Both the position numbers and the translations under genes were made by a program. From the NCBI RefSeq assembly GCF_022664395.1, contig NZ_JAKRET010000021.1:1-54318 (forward strand): a DNA stretch of 54,318 nucleotides. The letters run 5' to 3'. The stretch comes from Sphingomonas lacusdianchii. GTDB taxonomy: Bacteria > Pseudomonadota > Alphaproteobacteria > Sphingomonadales > Sphingomonadaceae. The notes under the pieces were generated by a model. That model worked only from the letters and a program-made list of their open reading frames with translations, was not told where the DNA came from and did no database searches. This document shows positions 17,701-24,224 of this stretch, in pieces (the stretch's first letter is position 1; every line of letters begins with the position of its first letter).

Positions 17701-18053
17701 CCCTCGGACCATGGCTCGAGGTCGTGCCAGTGGAGCAGGCAGCCGCCCTTTCCCGCCCGCTTCTTGCCGACGGTGAGCAGCCGCGTGATCCGCGACCAGG
17801 CTGGCCGATCGGTCGGATAGAGCAGGAGGCGCCGGCCGCACGACAGATCCACCCGCGTGCCCGCGATCGAGCGCACGCCGGTGGTCTTCTGCGCCTCCCA
17901 TGCGCGCACGACACCCCCGACCGTACCGATGTCACTGACGCCGATCGCGGGGTAGCCGAGCAGGGCCGCGGCCGCGAACAGCTCCTCAGGCGACGACGCA
18001 CCGCGCAGCAGCGAGAAGTGGGTGAGCACCTGCAGCTCGACATAGTGGGTCAT
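14790..18053 (-). CDS. dnaE2: Error-prone DNA polymerase DnaE2 (ImuC)
   Basis: This C-family polymerase does translesion synthesis with ImuA and ImuB. Its start at 18053 (MTHYVELQVLTHFSLLRGAS) overlaps the imuB stop as ATGA; a Met seven codons earlier is less likely. The N-terminal PHP domain covers about residues 1-270. The palm domain has the catalytic PDIDVDFEHERR motif (about 390-400) and GRGSAANSCVCF before it. A helix-hairpin-helix region and an OB domain (VEVAGIILVRQKPGSAKGVLFITIEDE) end the protein. Its 1087 residues match DnaE2 rather than replicative DnaE1. The imuA-imuB-dnaE2 order and the SOS box support the call. Confidence 0.95.
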   Translation of the reverse strand: MTHYVELQVLTHFSLLRGASSPEELFAAAALLGYPAIGVSDIGTVGGVVRAWEAQKTTGVRSIAGTRVDLSCGRRLLLYPTDRPAWSRITRLLTVGKKRAGKGGCLLHWHDLEPWSEGVIAILLPDEADEENLAALKDLKSVYGRRGYMALYQRRRPGDAVRIDALARQAGGAGVRAVVTGDVLYHAPEARLLQDVVTAVREKCTVDELGYRREVNADRALKSPDEMVRRFRAYPDALQASVDIAKLCTFDLGELAYQYPHERLIEGLTAQEALQKLATEAVGRMFDGNVPEAYTTQIAHEMRLIGELGYAPYFLTVYAIVREARRRGILCQGRGSAANSCVCFVLGVTSIDPIKHELLFERFVSGERREPPDIDVDFEHERREEIIQWIYETYGRDRAALTAVVTRYRARGAVRDVGKALGLPEDLTSSLAGLVWGWSAEGVGEKQVEELNLDIADRRLRLTLDLARKLIGVPRHMSQHPGGFVLTHDRLDDLVPIEPAAMEDRQIIEWDKDDIDSLKFMKVDVLGLGMLGCMNRAFNLLEQAKGVSVGLADLQDDDPEVYAMIQKADTLGTFQIESRAQMSMLPRMKPRRFYDLVIQVAIVRPGPIQGDMVHPYLRRREGLERPEYPRPELRAVLEKTLGVPLFQEQAMKVAIVGAGFTPAEADQLRRAMATFKFTGGVSHFSEKLIEGMVARGYPREFAERTFRQLEGFGSYGFPESHAASFAKISYASSWMKHHHPDIFCAALMNAQPMGFYAPAQIVRDAREHGVEVRPPCVNASRWDCTLEPTGGRYLAVRLGLRQIRGLSNADGAKIVAARSTTAYESVEDVWRRSGAQRAAIEKLADGDAFHSFGADRRQGLWKVRGLGEAPLPLFAAADRAAETLSAEGIEPEVQLRSLTDGREVIEDYRNLQLSLRAHPLSFVRDELTRRGVTRCADLASVRDGRHVEVAGIILVRQKPGSAKGVLFITIEDETGIANGILWPDRFEAQRRTVMSASMVGLKGRVQKEGEVIHVICDRIVDHGDLLHRVGDMSFPHRTGRGDAGQHPGAPDQRDKAWSPEPRNCYWPPHAEGRDPEDVVRFKSHDFH

Positions 18054-19834
18054 CCAAAGACCCCGTGCATCCACCAGCTGAGGTCACCGGTGTCGTCCTC
18101 GAAGCCGTCGCCGCGGCGAAACACCCAGTAGCGTCCCCCCTCTTCGTCCTCGACGCGGTAATAGTCGCGTACCGCCCACACCTCCGCCTCGCGGCGCCAC
18201 CACTCGCCATGGACGCGCTCCGGGCCGTCGCCGGCGACGATCTTGTAGGTCTTGCCGCGCCACTCGAAGCGACGTGGTGGCTGGTCGGGCATCAGCGCCA
18301 TGACGCGCGCGAGCGGCTCCGGCCGTGCAAACAGCCGGATCGGCCGCGGCCACTTTGGCCAGGGTCCAGGCGTTTCGTTCGGGTCGGAGCGGGCGACGGC
18401 TCGCTCCGGCACATGGCTTTCGACTGGCGCCACGCGGAAGACAGCGCGTGGGCCGATCCTGCCGGCGATCAAGTCGACGAGGCGCGCCGGATCGCGCGCC
18501 AGCGTCTCGCCGGCGAGCACGGCGCCAAGGTCCACCGCATCAAGCGGCTCGGTGTGGGGCGCGACGAGCCAGAACTGCTCAAGCCCCATGCCCGGATCGA
18601 TCCGCTCGATCTTGAGCTTCAGCAGCCTGAGCAGGTGCGGCACCTCGCGCGTTGGCCGAGACGTGCCGACAGCGACGACCTGCTCGGTGCCGTCGACGCG
18701 CAGGCCGGTAAGCCGCAGCGCGCGCGCGCCGAGCCCGCGCTCCTGCAGCACGCCGGCGAGATCGCGTAGCAGGTCGCCCATGACCTGCTCGATTGCCTCG
18801 GCCGTGCCGATCGGCTCGAGCAACCGGCGCTCGACGAGCGGCACCTCGGCGTCCTCGCGCGGTGTGATCGGCTCCGCGACAGCGCCAAGCGCCTGGTCGA
18901 GCCGGGTGATCGCCGGAAGACCGAGCCGGCGCGCCAGCGGCCCGCGCGCGACCGGCAGCAGATCCGCAATCGTCTCGAAGCCGAAGCGGCGAGCGGCGCC
19001 GAGCGCATTGGGCGCGAGCCGCAGCGCCACGATCGGGAGCGGTGCGAGCGCGCTTGCGGTCGTACCCGGCTCAGCGCGGATCAGGTCACCGCGGCCGTAA
19101 CGTGCGAGCGCGTGCGCGGCGCCCGGCGTGTCCGCGACCGCCACCCGCGCCGTGAAGCCCGCGCGACGGCAGAAGGCCAACAGACGCCGGCAGAAGCGCT
19201 CTTCGCCGCCATGGAGGTGCTCGCAGCCTGCGAGATCGATCCAGAGACCATCGCTGGGGCTGACCGCGGCGATCGGCGACCAGCGGCGTACCGCCAGCAA
19301 TGCCAGCTTGTCGAGCAGCGCGGCATCGGCCTCCGGCTCGGCCGGGCAAAAGTCGAGATCGGAGACGAGCGCGCGTGCGTGGGTCGCGGCCATCCCGGGA
19401 TGCACACCGAGCGCGCGCGCACCGTCACACGCGGCAACCACCTCCTCGCGCCGACCGACCTTGCCGATCAGCGCAAGCGGCGCGTGCTCGACAGGCTTGG
19501 CAGCAGGTATGCTGACGCGGGGTGCCGGCGTCGTCGCCTTGTAGGGGTGGCTGGCAGCTTCCGAGCGTCGGCCGAGCTCGCGCATGGGCGGCTGCGCGTG
19601 CGTCGGCAACGTCGCAATCTGCGCCTCGACGTCTGCGCGGGTCTGCATCCCCTCACGCGCCCATCGCGCGCCCGGACGCCAGCCGCCGCCACGTGGGACA
19701 GAACAGGCACCTGGATCGTCGTCGACGGGTAGCTGGAGCGTCGGCCGATCAGGCAGCCGCGTGGCGAACCGTTCCAGCCGTCTCAGCCGCTCGATGGCCA
19801 AGTGCGGCAGGAACAGCGAGACGACCCGTCTCAT
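18050..19834 (-). CDS. imuB: ImuB, Y-family polymerase-like mutasome adaptor
   Basis: 594 residues. It begins RRVVSLFLPHLAIERLRR, the typical ImuB start. Further blocks are LVSDLDFCPAEPEADAALL, RWSPIAAVSPSDGLWIDLAGCEHLHGGE, and C-terminal ARPEPLARVMALMPDQPP and GDGPERVHGEWWRR. ImuB resembles Y-family polymerases but lacks the catalytic acidic residues and instead recruits DnaE2 to the sliding clamp. An inserted segment between about residues 35 and 115 is rich in Pro/Arg/Ala. Its start lies 86 bases inside imuA and its stop overlaps the dnaE2 start. Confidence 0.92.
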   Translation of the reverse strand: MRRVVSLFLPHLAIERLRRLERFATRLPDRPTLQLPVDDDPGACSVPRGGGWRPGARWAREGMQTRADVEAQIATLPTHAQPPMRELGRRSEAASHPYKATTPAPRVSIPAAKPVEHAPLALIGKVGRREEVVAACDGARALGVHPGMAATHARALVSDLDFCPAEPEADAALLDKLALLAVRRWSPIAAVSPSDGLWIDLAGCEHLHGGEERFCRRLLAFCRRAGFTARVAVADTPGAAHALARYGRGDLIRAEPGTTASALAPLPIVALRLAPNALGAARRFGFETIADLLPVARGPLARRLGLPAITRLDQALGAVAEPITPREDAEVPLVERRLLEPIGTAEAIEQVMGDLLRDLAGVLQERGLGARALRLTGLRVDGTEQVVAVGTSRPTREVPHLLRLLKLKIERIDPGMGLEQFWLVAPHTEPLDAVDLGAVLAGETLARDPARLVDLIAGRIGPRAVFRVAPVESHVPERAVARSDPNETPGPWPKWPRPIRLFARPEPLARVMALMPDQPPRRFEWRGKTYKIVAGDGPERVHGEWWRREAEVWAVRDYYRVEDEEGGRYWVFRRGDGFEDDTGDLSWWMHGVFG

Positions 19835-20510
19835 CGCTGCCCTCCACTATCAAGGAGAATGTTTCGCCGCCTCGCTGGCGAGCAAGCTCCACCGTCCAAC
19901 GCGACCGCCCTACGCCGGCAACGCTAAGCCGCTCCGAGGGAGCGGCACCTATCCGCCAACGCGTCCAAGCGGCCGACGGATCGCTAAGGGGATCCTGGTC
20001 CCGCGACTTGCGGCGCCGGAGCAAAAGAATCGGCATGTCCGCTTCAGCCGCGACCAGCTGCAAACGCCGGGTCGCCACCATCGACACTTTGCTTGCCTCC
20101 GCAACGATGGCGGAAGGCGTGCCGTCGCGTGCGGCATCCTCGACCACGGCGAGCAGCGCGGCATCATCCTGCGGCTGAGCATAGATGACACTGTCGGCCG
20201 AGAGCCCCGCTTGGGCCAGCCCAGGGGCGTACAGATCGGTTCGACAGCTGGCCCAAAGGACAGGCCCGGCAGTCGCCTTGGCCTCCCGTGCTGCTATTCC
20301 GGCGAGGAAAAGGGTTGCGGCCGCATCGTCGACCAGCGATGGCGTCAGCCCAGCGGCCTCATGCAGCGCTCCCGCGCGCAGGCCTCCGGCTCCGAGGCGG
20401 CTGTCGATGCCGCTGACCCCAAACGGCAGGACACGGAAGTCCATTGCCGGAGTCGCCACTGCGCGGAGTTGGGTCAAGGTATGCGGCAGAGAATCAGCGG
20501 CGGGAAACAT
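19749..20510 (-). CDS. imuA: ImuA, RecA-like mutasome protein
   Basis: 253 residues. The segment FRVLPFGVSGIDSRLGAGGLRAGALHEAAG is the standard ImuA opening, and VLWASCRTDLYAPGLAQAGL and RRLQLVAAEADMPILLLR follow. ImuA is RecA-related and lacks an intact P-loop, as here; it modulates RecA filaments in translesion repair. The coding end overlaps imuB by 86 bases. The SOS box at 20530-20544 is 20 bases upstream of the start codon. Confidence 0.9.
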   Translation of the reverse strand: MFPAADSLPHTLTQLRAVATPAMDFRVLPFGVSGIDSRLGAGGLRAGALHEAAGLTPSLVDDAAATLFLAGIAAREAKATAGPVLWASCRTDLYAPGLAQAGLSADSVIYAQPQDDAALLAVVEDAARDGTPSAIVAEASKVSMVATRRLQLVAAEADMPILLLRRRKSRDQDPLSDPSAAWTRWRIGAAPSERLSVAGVGRSRWTVELARQRGGETFSLIVEGSDETGRLAVPAALGHRAAETAGTVRHAAA

Positions 20511-20529
20511 GGGACTCTAGACTCGACTC

Positions 20530-20544
20530 GTTCCCTTTATGTTC
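20530..20544. promoter_or_regulatory. LexA (SOS) box upstream of imuA
   Basis: GTTCCCTTTATGTTC fits the alphaproteobacterial LexA site GTTC-N7-GTTC exactly. It lies just upstream of imuA on the minus strand, and 135 bases before the divergent HNH gene, so it could in principle control both. LexA repression of imuAB-dnaE2 is established in alphaproteobacteria. Confidence 0.9.
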
Positions 20545-20678
20545 CGTAAAAGGATGCGGGCGGTCAAGCTCGATCCCGGCCCATTCGTCGCTTCTGCGCG
20601 GAACGGGGGCGCAACAAAGCGCGGACAAATCCGGAAAAGGTGCTTCCGTTCTTCGCTTCGCTGACTCATAGAATCAGG

Positions 20679-21125
20679 ATGCCGATCCGACCCGAAAACC
20701 GCTGGCTTTACCCGATCGATTGGCCGCAGATCTCGGTAGCCGTGCGCTTCCAGAGGGCAGGGGGCAAGTGCGAGCAGTGCGGGCGACCGCATCTCACCCG
20801 CGTCGCCCATCTCGGGGATGGTCGCTGGTGGGATGCAGATGCAAAGTGCTGGCGATCCGACCGTGGCAGACGCATTGCTGTCAAGGAGAGCTTCGTCCTG
20901 GCGGCGATCCAGATCACCTATGTCGTGCTCGCGTGTGCCCACCTCGACCATGACCCGGGCAACAGTCATCCCGCTAACCTCAAGGCGCTCTGCCAACGCT
21001 GCCACCTGATCCACGACGCCGAGGAACATCGCTGGCAGCGTTGGTGGAACCTGTACCGACTGCGCGCCATCCGCGACTTGTTCGAGGACCCGCGGGTCAC
21101 GCGTGAGCGGATTGGCCGGCGTTAG
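20679..21125 (+). CDS. HNH-type nuclease-like protein
   Basis: 148 residues starting MPIRPENRWLYP, with AGG just upstream. An earlier ATG at 20640 would add only low-complexity residues. CEQCG (about 29-33) and CQRCHLIHD (about 110-118) would hold zinc. The middle YVVLACAHLDHDPGNSHPANLKALC contains the conserved H-x-D, N and the C-x-x-C-H end of HNH proteins. Such small HNH proteins beside imuAB are common in sphingomonad plasmids. Divergent from imuA, and converging by 4 bases with the small gene at 21122. Confidence 0.8.
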   Translation: MPIRPENRWLYPIDWPQISVAVRFQRAGGKCEQCGRPHLTRVAHLGDGRWWDADAKCWRSDRGRRIAVKESFVLAAIQITYVVLACAHLDHDPGNSHPANLKALCQRCHLIHDAEEHRWQRWWNLYRLRAIRDLFEDPRVTRERIGRR

Positions 21126-21298
21126 AAGTCGACGTTCCGATCGCGCATCTGGTCGGCCGCGAGATCAGCGATCGGCCCCCGCCCGCCAAGCGTCTCAAAG
21201 ACGTCGACCAGGTCGTGATCGCTCAGCTTTGTGAGCATCATGCGAACCGCGCCGGCGTTCGCCTCGTCCAGCACGGTCGTTGTATCGTCGTCCACCAT
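21122..21298 (-). CDS. Small acidic protein, 58 aa
   Basis: Read directly from the sequence: ATG at 21298, TAA at 21122-21124. The protein begins MVDDDTTTVLDEANAG, has a helical centre (VRMMLTKLSDHDLVDVFETL) and ends AADQMRDRNVDF. It has strong codon bias toward G/C at third positions and fills an otherwise empty gap between convergent and divergent genes. No family recognised. AAGGCGGCGAGA lies upstream as a distant ribosome-binding sequence. Moderate confidence only. Confidence 0.5.
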   Translation of the reverse strand: MVDDDTTTVLDEANAGAVRMMLTKLSDHDLVDVFETLGGRGPIADLAADQMRDRNVDF

Positions 21299-21339
21299 GG
21301 CTAAGGTCTCGCCGCCTTTATCAACGGAGTAGACCTAGC

Positions 21340-21609
21340 ATGAACATCGGTGAGCTGGCCAAGGGTGTCGCGGGAGCGACCGGCTCGAGCGAGGCGGACG
21401 CAAAGAAGACGATCACGGCGGTGTTCGATCAGATCGCCAACGCGGCCGCGAAGGGTGAAGAGATCTCGATTCCGGGCTTCGGCAAGTTCGCCGTGAAGGA
21501 TCGTCCCGAGCGTCAGGGGCGCAACCCGGCCACAGGCGCGGCAATGACGATCGCGGCCTCCAAGAAGGTTGCCTTCACGCCGGCAAAAGGCCTGAAGGAC
21601 AAACTCTGA
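21340..21609 (+). CDS. HU-family DNA-binding protein
   Basis: 89 residues starting MNIGELAKGVAGATG, with CGGAG upstream. It has the HU/IHF fold: two N-terminal helices, then EEISIPGFGKFAVKDRPERQGRNPATGAAMTIAASKKVAFTPAKGLK (seen in parts) with the GFGKF turn and the RNPATG tip that inserts into DNA. Plasmid-borne HU may bend oriT or silence DNA. It is followed by a hairpin and then the SRAP gene on the same strand. Confidence 0.95.
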   Translation: MNIGELAKGVAGATGSSEADAKKTITAVFDQIANAAAKGEEISIPGFGKFAVKDRPERQGRNPATGAAMTIAASKKVAFTPAKGLKDKL

Positions 21610-21610
21610 G

Positions 21611-21646
21611 TTTAGACGCCGGCGATCACCTCGCCGGCACTCTAAA
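21611..21646 (+). terminator. Hairpin between the HU and SRAP genes
   Basis: TTTAGA pairs with TCTAAA outside GCCGGCGA/TCGCCGGC, with a TCACC loop. No T run follows, so it may be an attenuator or an mRNA 3' end stabiliser rather than a full terminator. Confidence 0.5.
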
Positions 21647-21657
21647 GGGAGGCGCGG

Positions 21658-22281
21658 ATGTGCAATCGGTACAGGTTGACGGCGAAGCAGGCCGAGGTGG
21701 CTGCGACGTTCGGCATCCGCCCGCCCTACGAGCCTGATGAAACCTTCCCGGTCGGCGACATCTTCCCAACCGGGAAGAAGACCCCCTTCTACGGATCGGT
21801 TGTCGTGCAGGACGGCCCCGATCGGCGCTTCGAACGCATGGAGTGGGGTGTGCCGACCCAGGTGCCCAGCAAGCGCGACCCCTCCGTCAAGCTGACCAAG
21901 TACGTGACAAACGTGAGGAATTTGCGCTCGCCCTTCTGGGCATCGATGCTGACGACGCCGGCCCGCCGCTGCTTGGTCCCGGTCACCGCCTTCTCCGAAT
22001 ATGGCCTCGCGCCCGGCGAGGACGGCAAAAAGCCGCTGCATTGGTTCGACGTGCCAAGCCGGCCAATTTTCGCGTTCGCGGGCATTTGGCGGCCGACGGA
22101 GCGGGGGAACGCCTATGGCTTTCTCACGACCGAGCCGAATGCGATCGTTGCACCCATCCACCCGAAGGCAATGCCAGTGGTTCTCCACGATGAGGACTAC
22201 GATCGCTGGCTTTCGGCTCCCTGGGACGATCTGAAGGACCTCGTAGCGCCATATCCTTCGCAGCTGATGCGCGTCGAATGA
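21658..22281 (+). CDS. SRAP (YedK/HMCES-like) abasic-site protein
   Basis: 207 residues. After start-Met removal the catalytic Cys2 (MCNRYRLT) would crosslink to abasic sites in single-stranded DNA. Other family blocks are MEWGVPTQVP, YVTNVRNLRSPF, ARRCLVPVTAFSEYG, IFAFAGIWRPTE and IHPKAMPVVL with the conserved His. Annotated generally as SOS response-associated peptidase. Its presence beside a mutasome fits protection of single-stranded DNA during transfer or repair. It couples to the next gene by ATGA. Confidence 0.93.
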   Translation: MCNRYRLTAKQAEVAATFGIRPPYEPDETFPVGDIFPTGKKTPFYGSVVVQDGPDRRFERMEWGVPTQVPSKRDPSVKLTKYVTNVRNLRSPFWASMLTTPARRCLVPVTAFSEYGLAPGEDGKKPLHWFDVPSRPIFAFAGIWRPTERGNAYGFLTTEPNAIVAPIHPKAMPVVLHDEDYDRWLSAPWDDLKDLVAPYPSQLMRVE

Positions 22282-22718
22282 CCGGGCTGAGCAGCGACGC
22301 GATCGAGGTCGTCAATCGCAACGCGCTCGTCACCGTTGCGCTGAACCAGGGCTACAACGCCTACCTTCCGGTCTATGACAACGGCATCGACCTGATCCTC
22401 CACAACGAAGCGACTGGCGACACCAAGCTGGTCCAGCTGAAAGGACGCTGGACCATCGACAAAAAATACATCGGACGAGGCATCTGGATCGCTTTTCCGG
22501 ATGCCGGCGATTGGTATGTCGCTCCCCACGACCTCATGGTCGAACACGGCGCCAAGCACACCGCGACCAAGAGCTGGGCCAAGGGCACCTACAGCAAGGC
22601 CCCCCTCAGCAAGGCTGACCGGGCGATCCTAGCGTGCTATCGTTTCGGGAACCCGCAGGCGGTTAACGACGACGCGGCGTCGCTTCATCCCTCGATCCAG
22701 GGTGGTGCTTCAGAGTGA
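22278..22718 (+). CDS. PD-(D/E)XK-like nuclease-fold protein
   Basis: 146 residues, ATGA overlap with the SRAP gene. It contains NQGYNAYLPVYDNGIDLILHN followed by TKLVQLKGR, the D-(X)n-Q/E-X-K arrangement of restriction-like folds, with Q in the place of E as in several Holliday-junction-type or intron-linked nucleases. The rest (WIAFPDAGDWYVAPHDLMVEH) is compatible with that fold. The tail is unassigned. Coupled to SRAP and the next gene; may process damaged DNA. The fold assignment is by eye. Confidence 0.65.
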   Translation: MTGLSSDAIEVVNRNALVTVALNQGYNAYLPVYDNGIDLILHNEATGDTKLVQLKGRWTIDKKYIGRGIWIAFPDAGDWYVAPHDLMVEHGAKHTATKSWAKGTYSKAPLSKADRAILACYRFGNPQAVNDDAASLHPSIQGGASE

Positions 22719-23203
22719 TCCCGGCCTGCCTCATTGTCGGCGATAGCATCGGCGTTGGAATGGCGGGTGCGCTTGCGATGCAGGGCATTCACTGCGAGGT
22801 ACGAGCTCAGGTTGGCGCGACGTCCAAGCGAGTGCTCGACCTTCAGCCAGTAATCGCAGCTACCGGCCACGCGGTCATCGCAGCAGGGTCGAACGACCCT
22901 GCCAATCCGGGCTTGGAGCAGAATCTGCGCCGTCTCCGCACAAGGCTTGCAGCCCAACGCGTGACCTGGATTGCCCCATATGATGCACGCGCATCGAGAG
23001 TCGTCGTGTCGCTCGCGCTCACCTTCGGCGACAAAGTCGTACCGCTTTCACTGTATGCGACGCGCGACCGCGTTCACCCCGCGAGCTATGGCCCGCTTTC
23101 GCGGAGCCTCGCATGGCCAGCTCCGGTGCCGTCAGCGCACGTCACCCCATTGAACCCAGCGCCCCCCAGACCGGTCCGGCGAGCGGTTGTCATGGCGTTC
23201 TAA
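22715..23203 (+). CDS. SGNH/GDSL-hydrolase-like small protein
   Basis: 162 residues from a GTG that overlaps the previous stop. IVGDSIGVGMAG places a GDS serine near residue 10, AAGSNDP lies near residue 50 and DRVHPASYGPLSR contains the D-x-x-H pair of the SGNH catalytic set. It is short for the family, lacks a signal peptide, and the last 35 residues are Pro/Arg-rich. Substrate unknown. Confidence 0.65.
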   Translation: MIPACLIVGDSIGVGMAGALAMQGIHCEVRAQVGATSKRVLDLQPVIAATGHAVIAAGSNDPANPGLEQNLRRLRTRLAAQRVTWIAPYDARASRVVVSLALTFGDKVVPLSLYATRDRVHPASYGPLSRSLAWPAPVPSAHVTPLNPAPPRPVRRAVVMAF

Positions 23204-23213
23204 TCGCCCGAGC

Positions 23214-23250
23214 TTTGCAAAGCTTAAATGCCGTTTGCAGAGCTTAGATG
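23214..23250. repeat. Direct repeat TTTGCARAGCTTARATG, two copies
   Basis: Copies at 23214-23230 and 23234-23250 differ at two positions and have a 20-bp period. The first overlaps a perfect 14-bp palindrome AGCTTTGCAAAGCT. The pair lies 70 bases before the small gene at 23321 and could be an operator. Confidence 0.6.
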
Positions 23251-23320
23251 TCTGTTCGTCGTGTCACCGACGGACTGCATCGCGAATGAACCTTTTCCCG
23301 ATTGATCGGGAGCGCGGATC

Positions 23321-23551
23321 GTGCCCACTCAGAATGTGGCCCAGGATCCTAGATCACTCGACACGGCTGTCTCGTTGATGCGAATGGCTTTAGCCCTACT
23401 GGACCGCGCCGGCGAGGGTATGACTGCGCTTCACCTCCAACACGCCATCGACGTGGCAACAGGCCAGCAGCCGCTCCAGGAAGGCGATGAGATCGATGAG
23501 GAGCTTATCGAACGTCTGCTCGGCCGAGCCCCAAGCGTTCACGATCAATAG
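23321..23551 (+). CDS. Small hypothetical protein, 76 aa
   Basis: GTG start at 23321; ATG inside the frame (MRMALALL) is an alternative. Helical throughout: SLDTAVSLMRMALALLDRAG, then LQHAIDVATGQQP and a very acidic end DEIDEELIERLLGR. No domain recognised. It overlaps the convergent gene at 23545 by 7 bases. Confidence 0.6.
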   Translation: MPTQNVAQDPRSLDTAVSLMRMALALLDRAGEGMTALHLQHAIDVATGQQPLQEGDEIDEELIERLLGRAPSVHDQ

Positions 23552-23913
23552 AACTCTCGGCCCCCACGTTTCTCGCGATAGGCCTTATCCCATTTCGAGC
23601 CGACTTCCGCGCTTACCGGCCGGGCACCCGGAGCAAACTGATCATGGCTATGGTCGACCGCCGGAGCCGATGGCGGCGGGCCGAATGGAGAGATCCTCAG
23701 CCGAGTTAGGTGCCAAACATAGGCTTTCTCGTGCTCGGTTACCGGCTCAGCCTTGCCCCACGCGACATCCTGAAACTGACGCTGGGCTGCGGACTTCGGC
23801 CGGCGCTCACGACGCCGCAGGGCGTCGTAAAATGCTAGGTAGCGGCCGATCAACTCCGCGTATCGCGCATCGACTTCGCCCTGAGCATCGCTGACGCCTG
23901 CTGGCCTCATCAT
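23545..23913 (-). CDS. DUF413-like protein
   Basis: 122 residues. The centre, FYDALRRRERRPKSAAQRQFQDVAWGKAEPVTEHEKAYV read in parts, resembles the DUF413 (MaoP-like) pattern of a basic loop, F-x-x-V-x-x-G and E-K-x-W/Y. The C-terminus is Pro/His-rich, then WDKAYREKRGG. MaoP itself acts in chromosome organisation in Escherichia coli; transfer of that role here would be speculation. It is divergent from the gene at 24014. Confidence 0.55.
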   Translation of the reverse strand: MMRPAGVSDAQGEVDARYAELIGRYLAFYDALRRRERRPKSAAQRQFQDVAWGKAEPVTEHEKAYVWHLTRLRISPFGPPPSAPAVDHSHDQFAPGARPVSAEVGSKWDKAYREKRGGREFY

Positions 23914-24013
23914 CGAGCCCTCACCCCGGAACGGCGAACGATCGCCGCGAGTTCTTCGTTTGCCGACGGTGCCAAAAATCTGCTACCGTAGGAAGCGGAA
24001 AGGCAGGTGCGTC

Positions 24014-24205
24014 GTGGACGAGAGCTTTGGCAGTTACGATTACCTGACCACCGGGATGTACCGTCCTGCAGTGATCGAGGCGCAGAACCCGATTTCCGAG
24101 GAAACGGTCTACCCAGCAGTTGGTGGCGCGCCGTCAACGGTGGTCGGCTGGGTTACCAGCATCGGCTTCATCGGCTTCGCTCTCTTCATGATTTTCGGTC
24201 ACTGA
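24014..24205 (+). CDS. Small tail-anchored membrane protein
   Basis: 63 residues from GTG 24014, with GGCAGG 7 bases upstream; an upstream ATG at 23960 would add an Arg/Lys-rich leader. The N-terminal half is polar (DESFGSYDYLTTGMYRP) and the last 20 residues form a membrane segment (VVGWVTSIGFIGFALFMIF). It converges with traG and its stop lies within the hairpin there. Function unknown. Confidence 0.6.
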   Translation: MDESFGSYDYLTTGMYRPAVIEAQNPISEETVYPAVGGAPSTVVGWVTSIGFIGFALFMIFGH

Positions 24206-24224
24206 GGGAGTTCATCACTCCCTC
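24204..24224. terminator. Hairpin over the convergent stop codons
   Basis: GAGGGAGT and ACTCCCTC pair around TCATC, covering the stop of the + strand gene (24205) and the traG stop (24215-24217). No T run on either side. It may act as a bidirectional transcript end. Confidence 0.45.

Noticed and set aside
15216..18131. Long + strand frames across dnaE2 (15216-16187 and 16986-18131)
   Set aside because: Both mirror dnaE2 codons; composition is unlike a real protein.
23187..23378. Short + strand frame of 63 codons
   Set aside because: It overlaps the SGNH-like gene end and a repeat, and its product is Arg/Cys-rich with no pattern.
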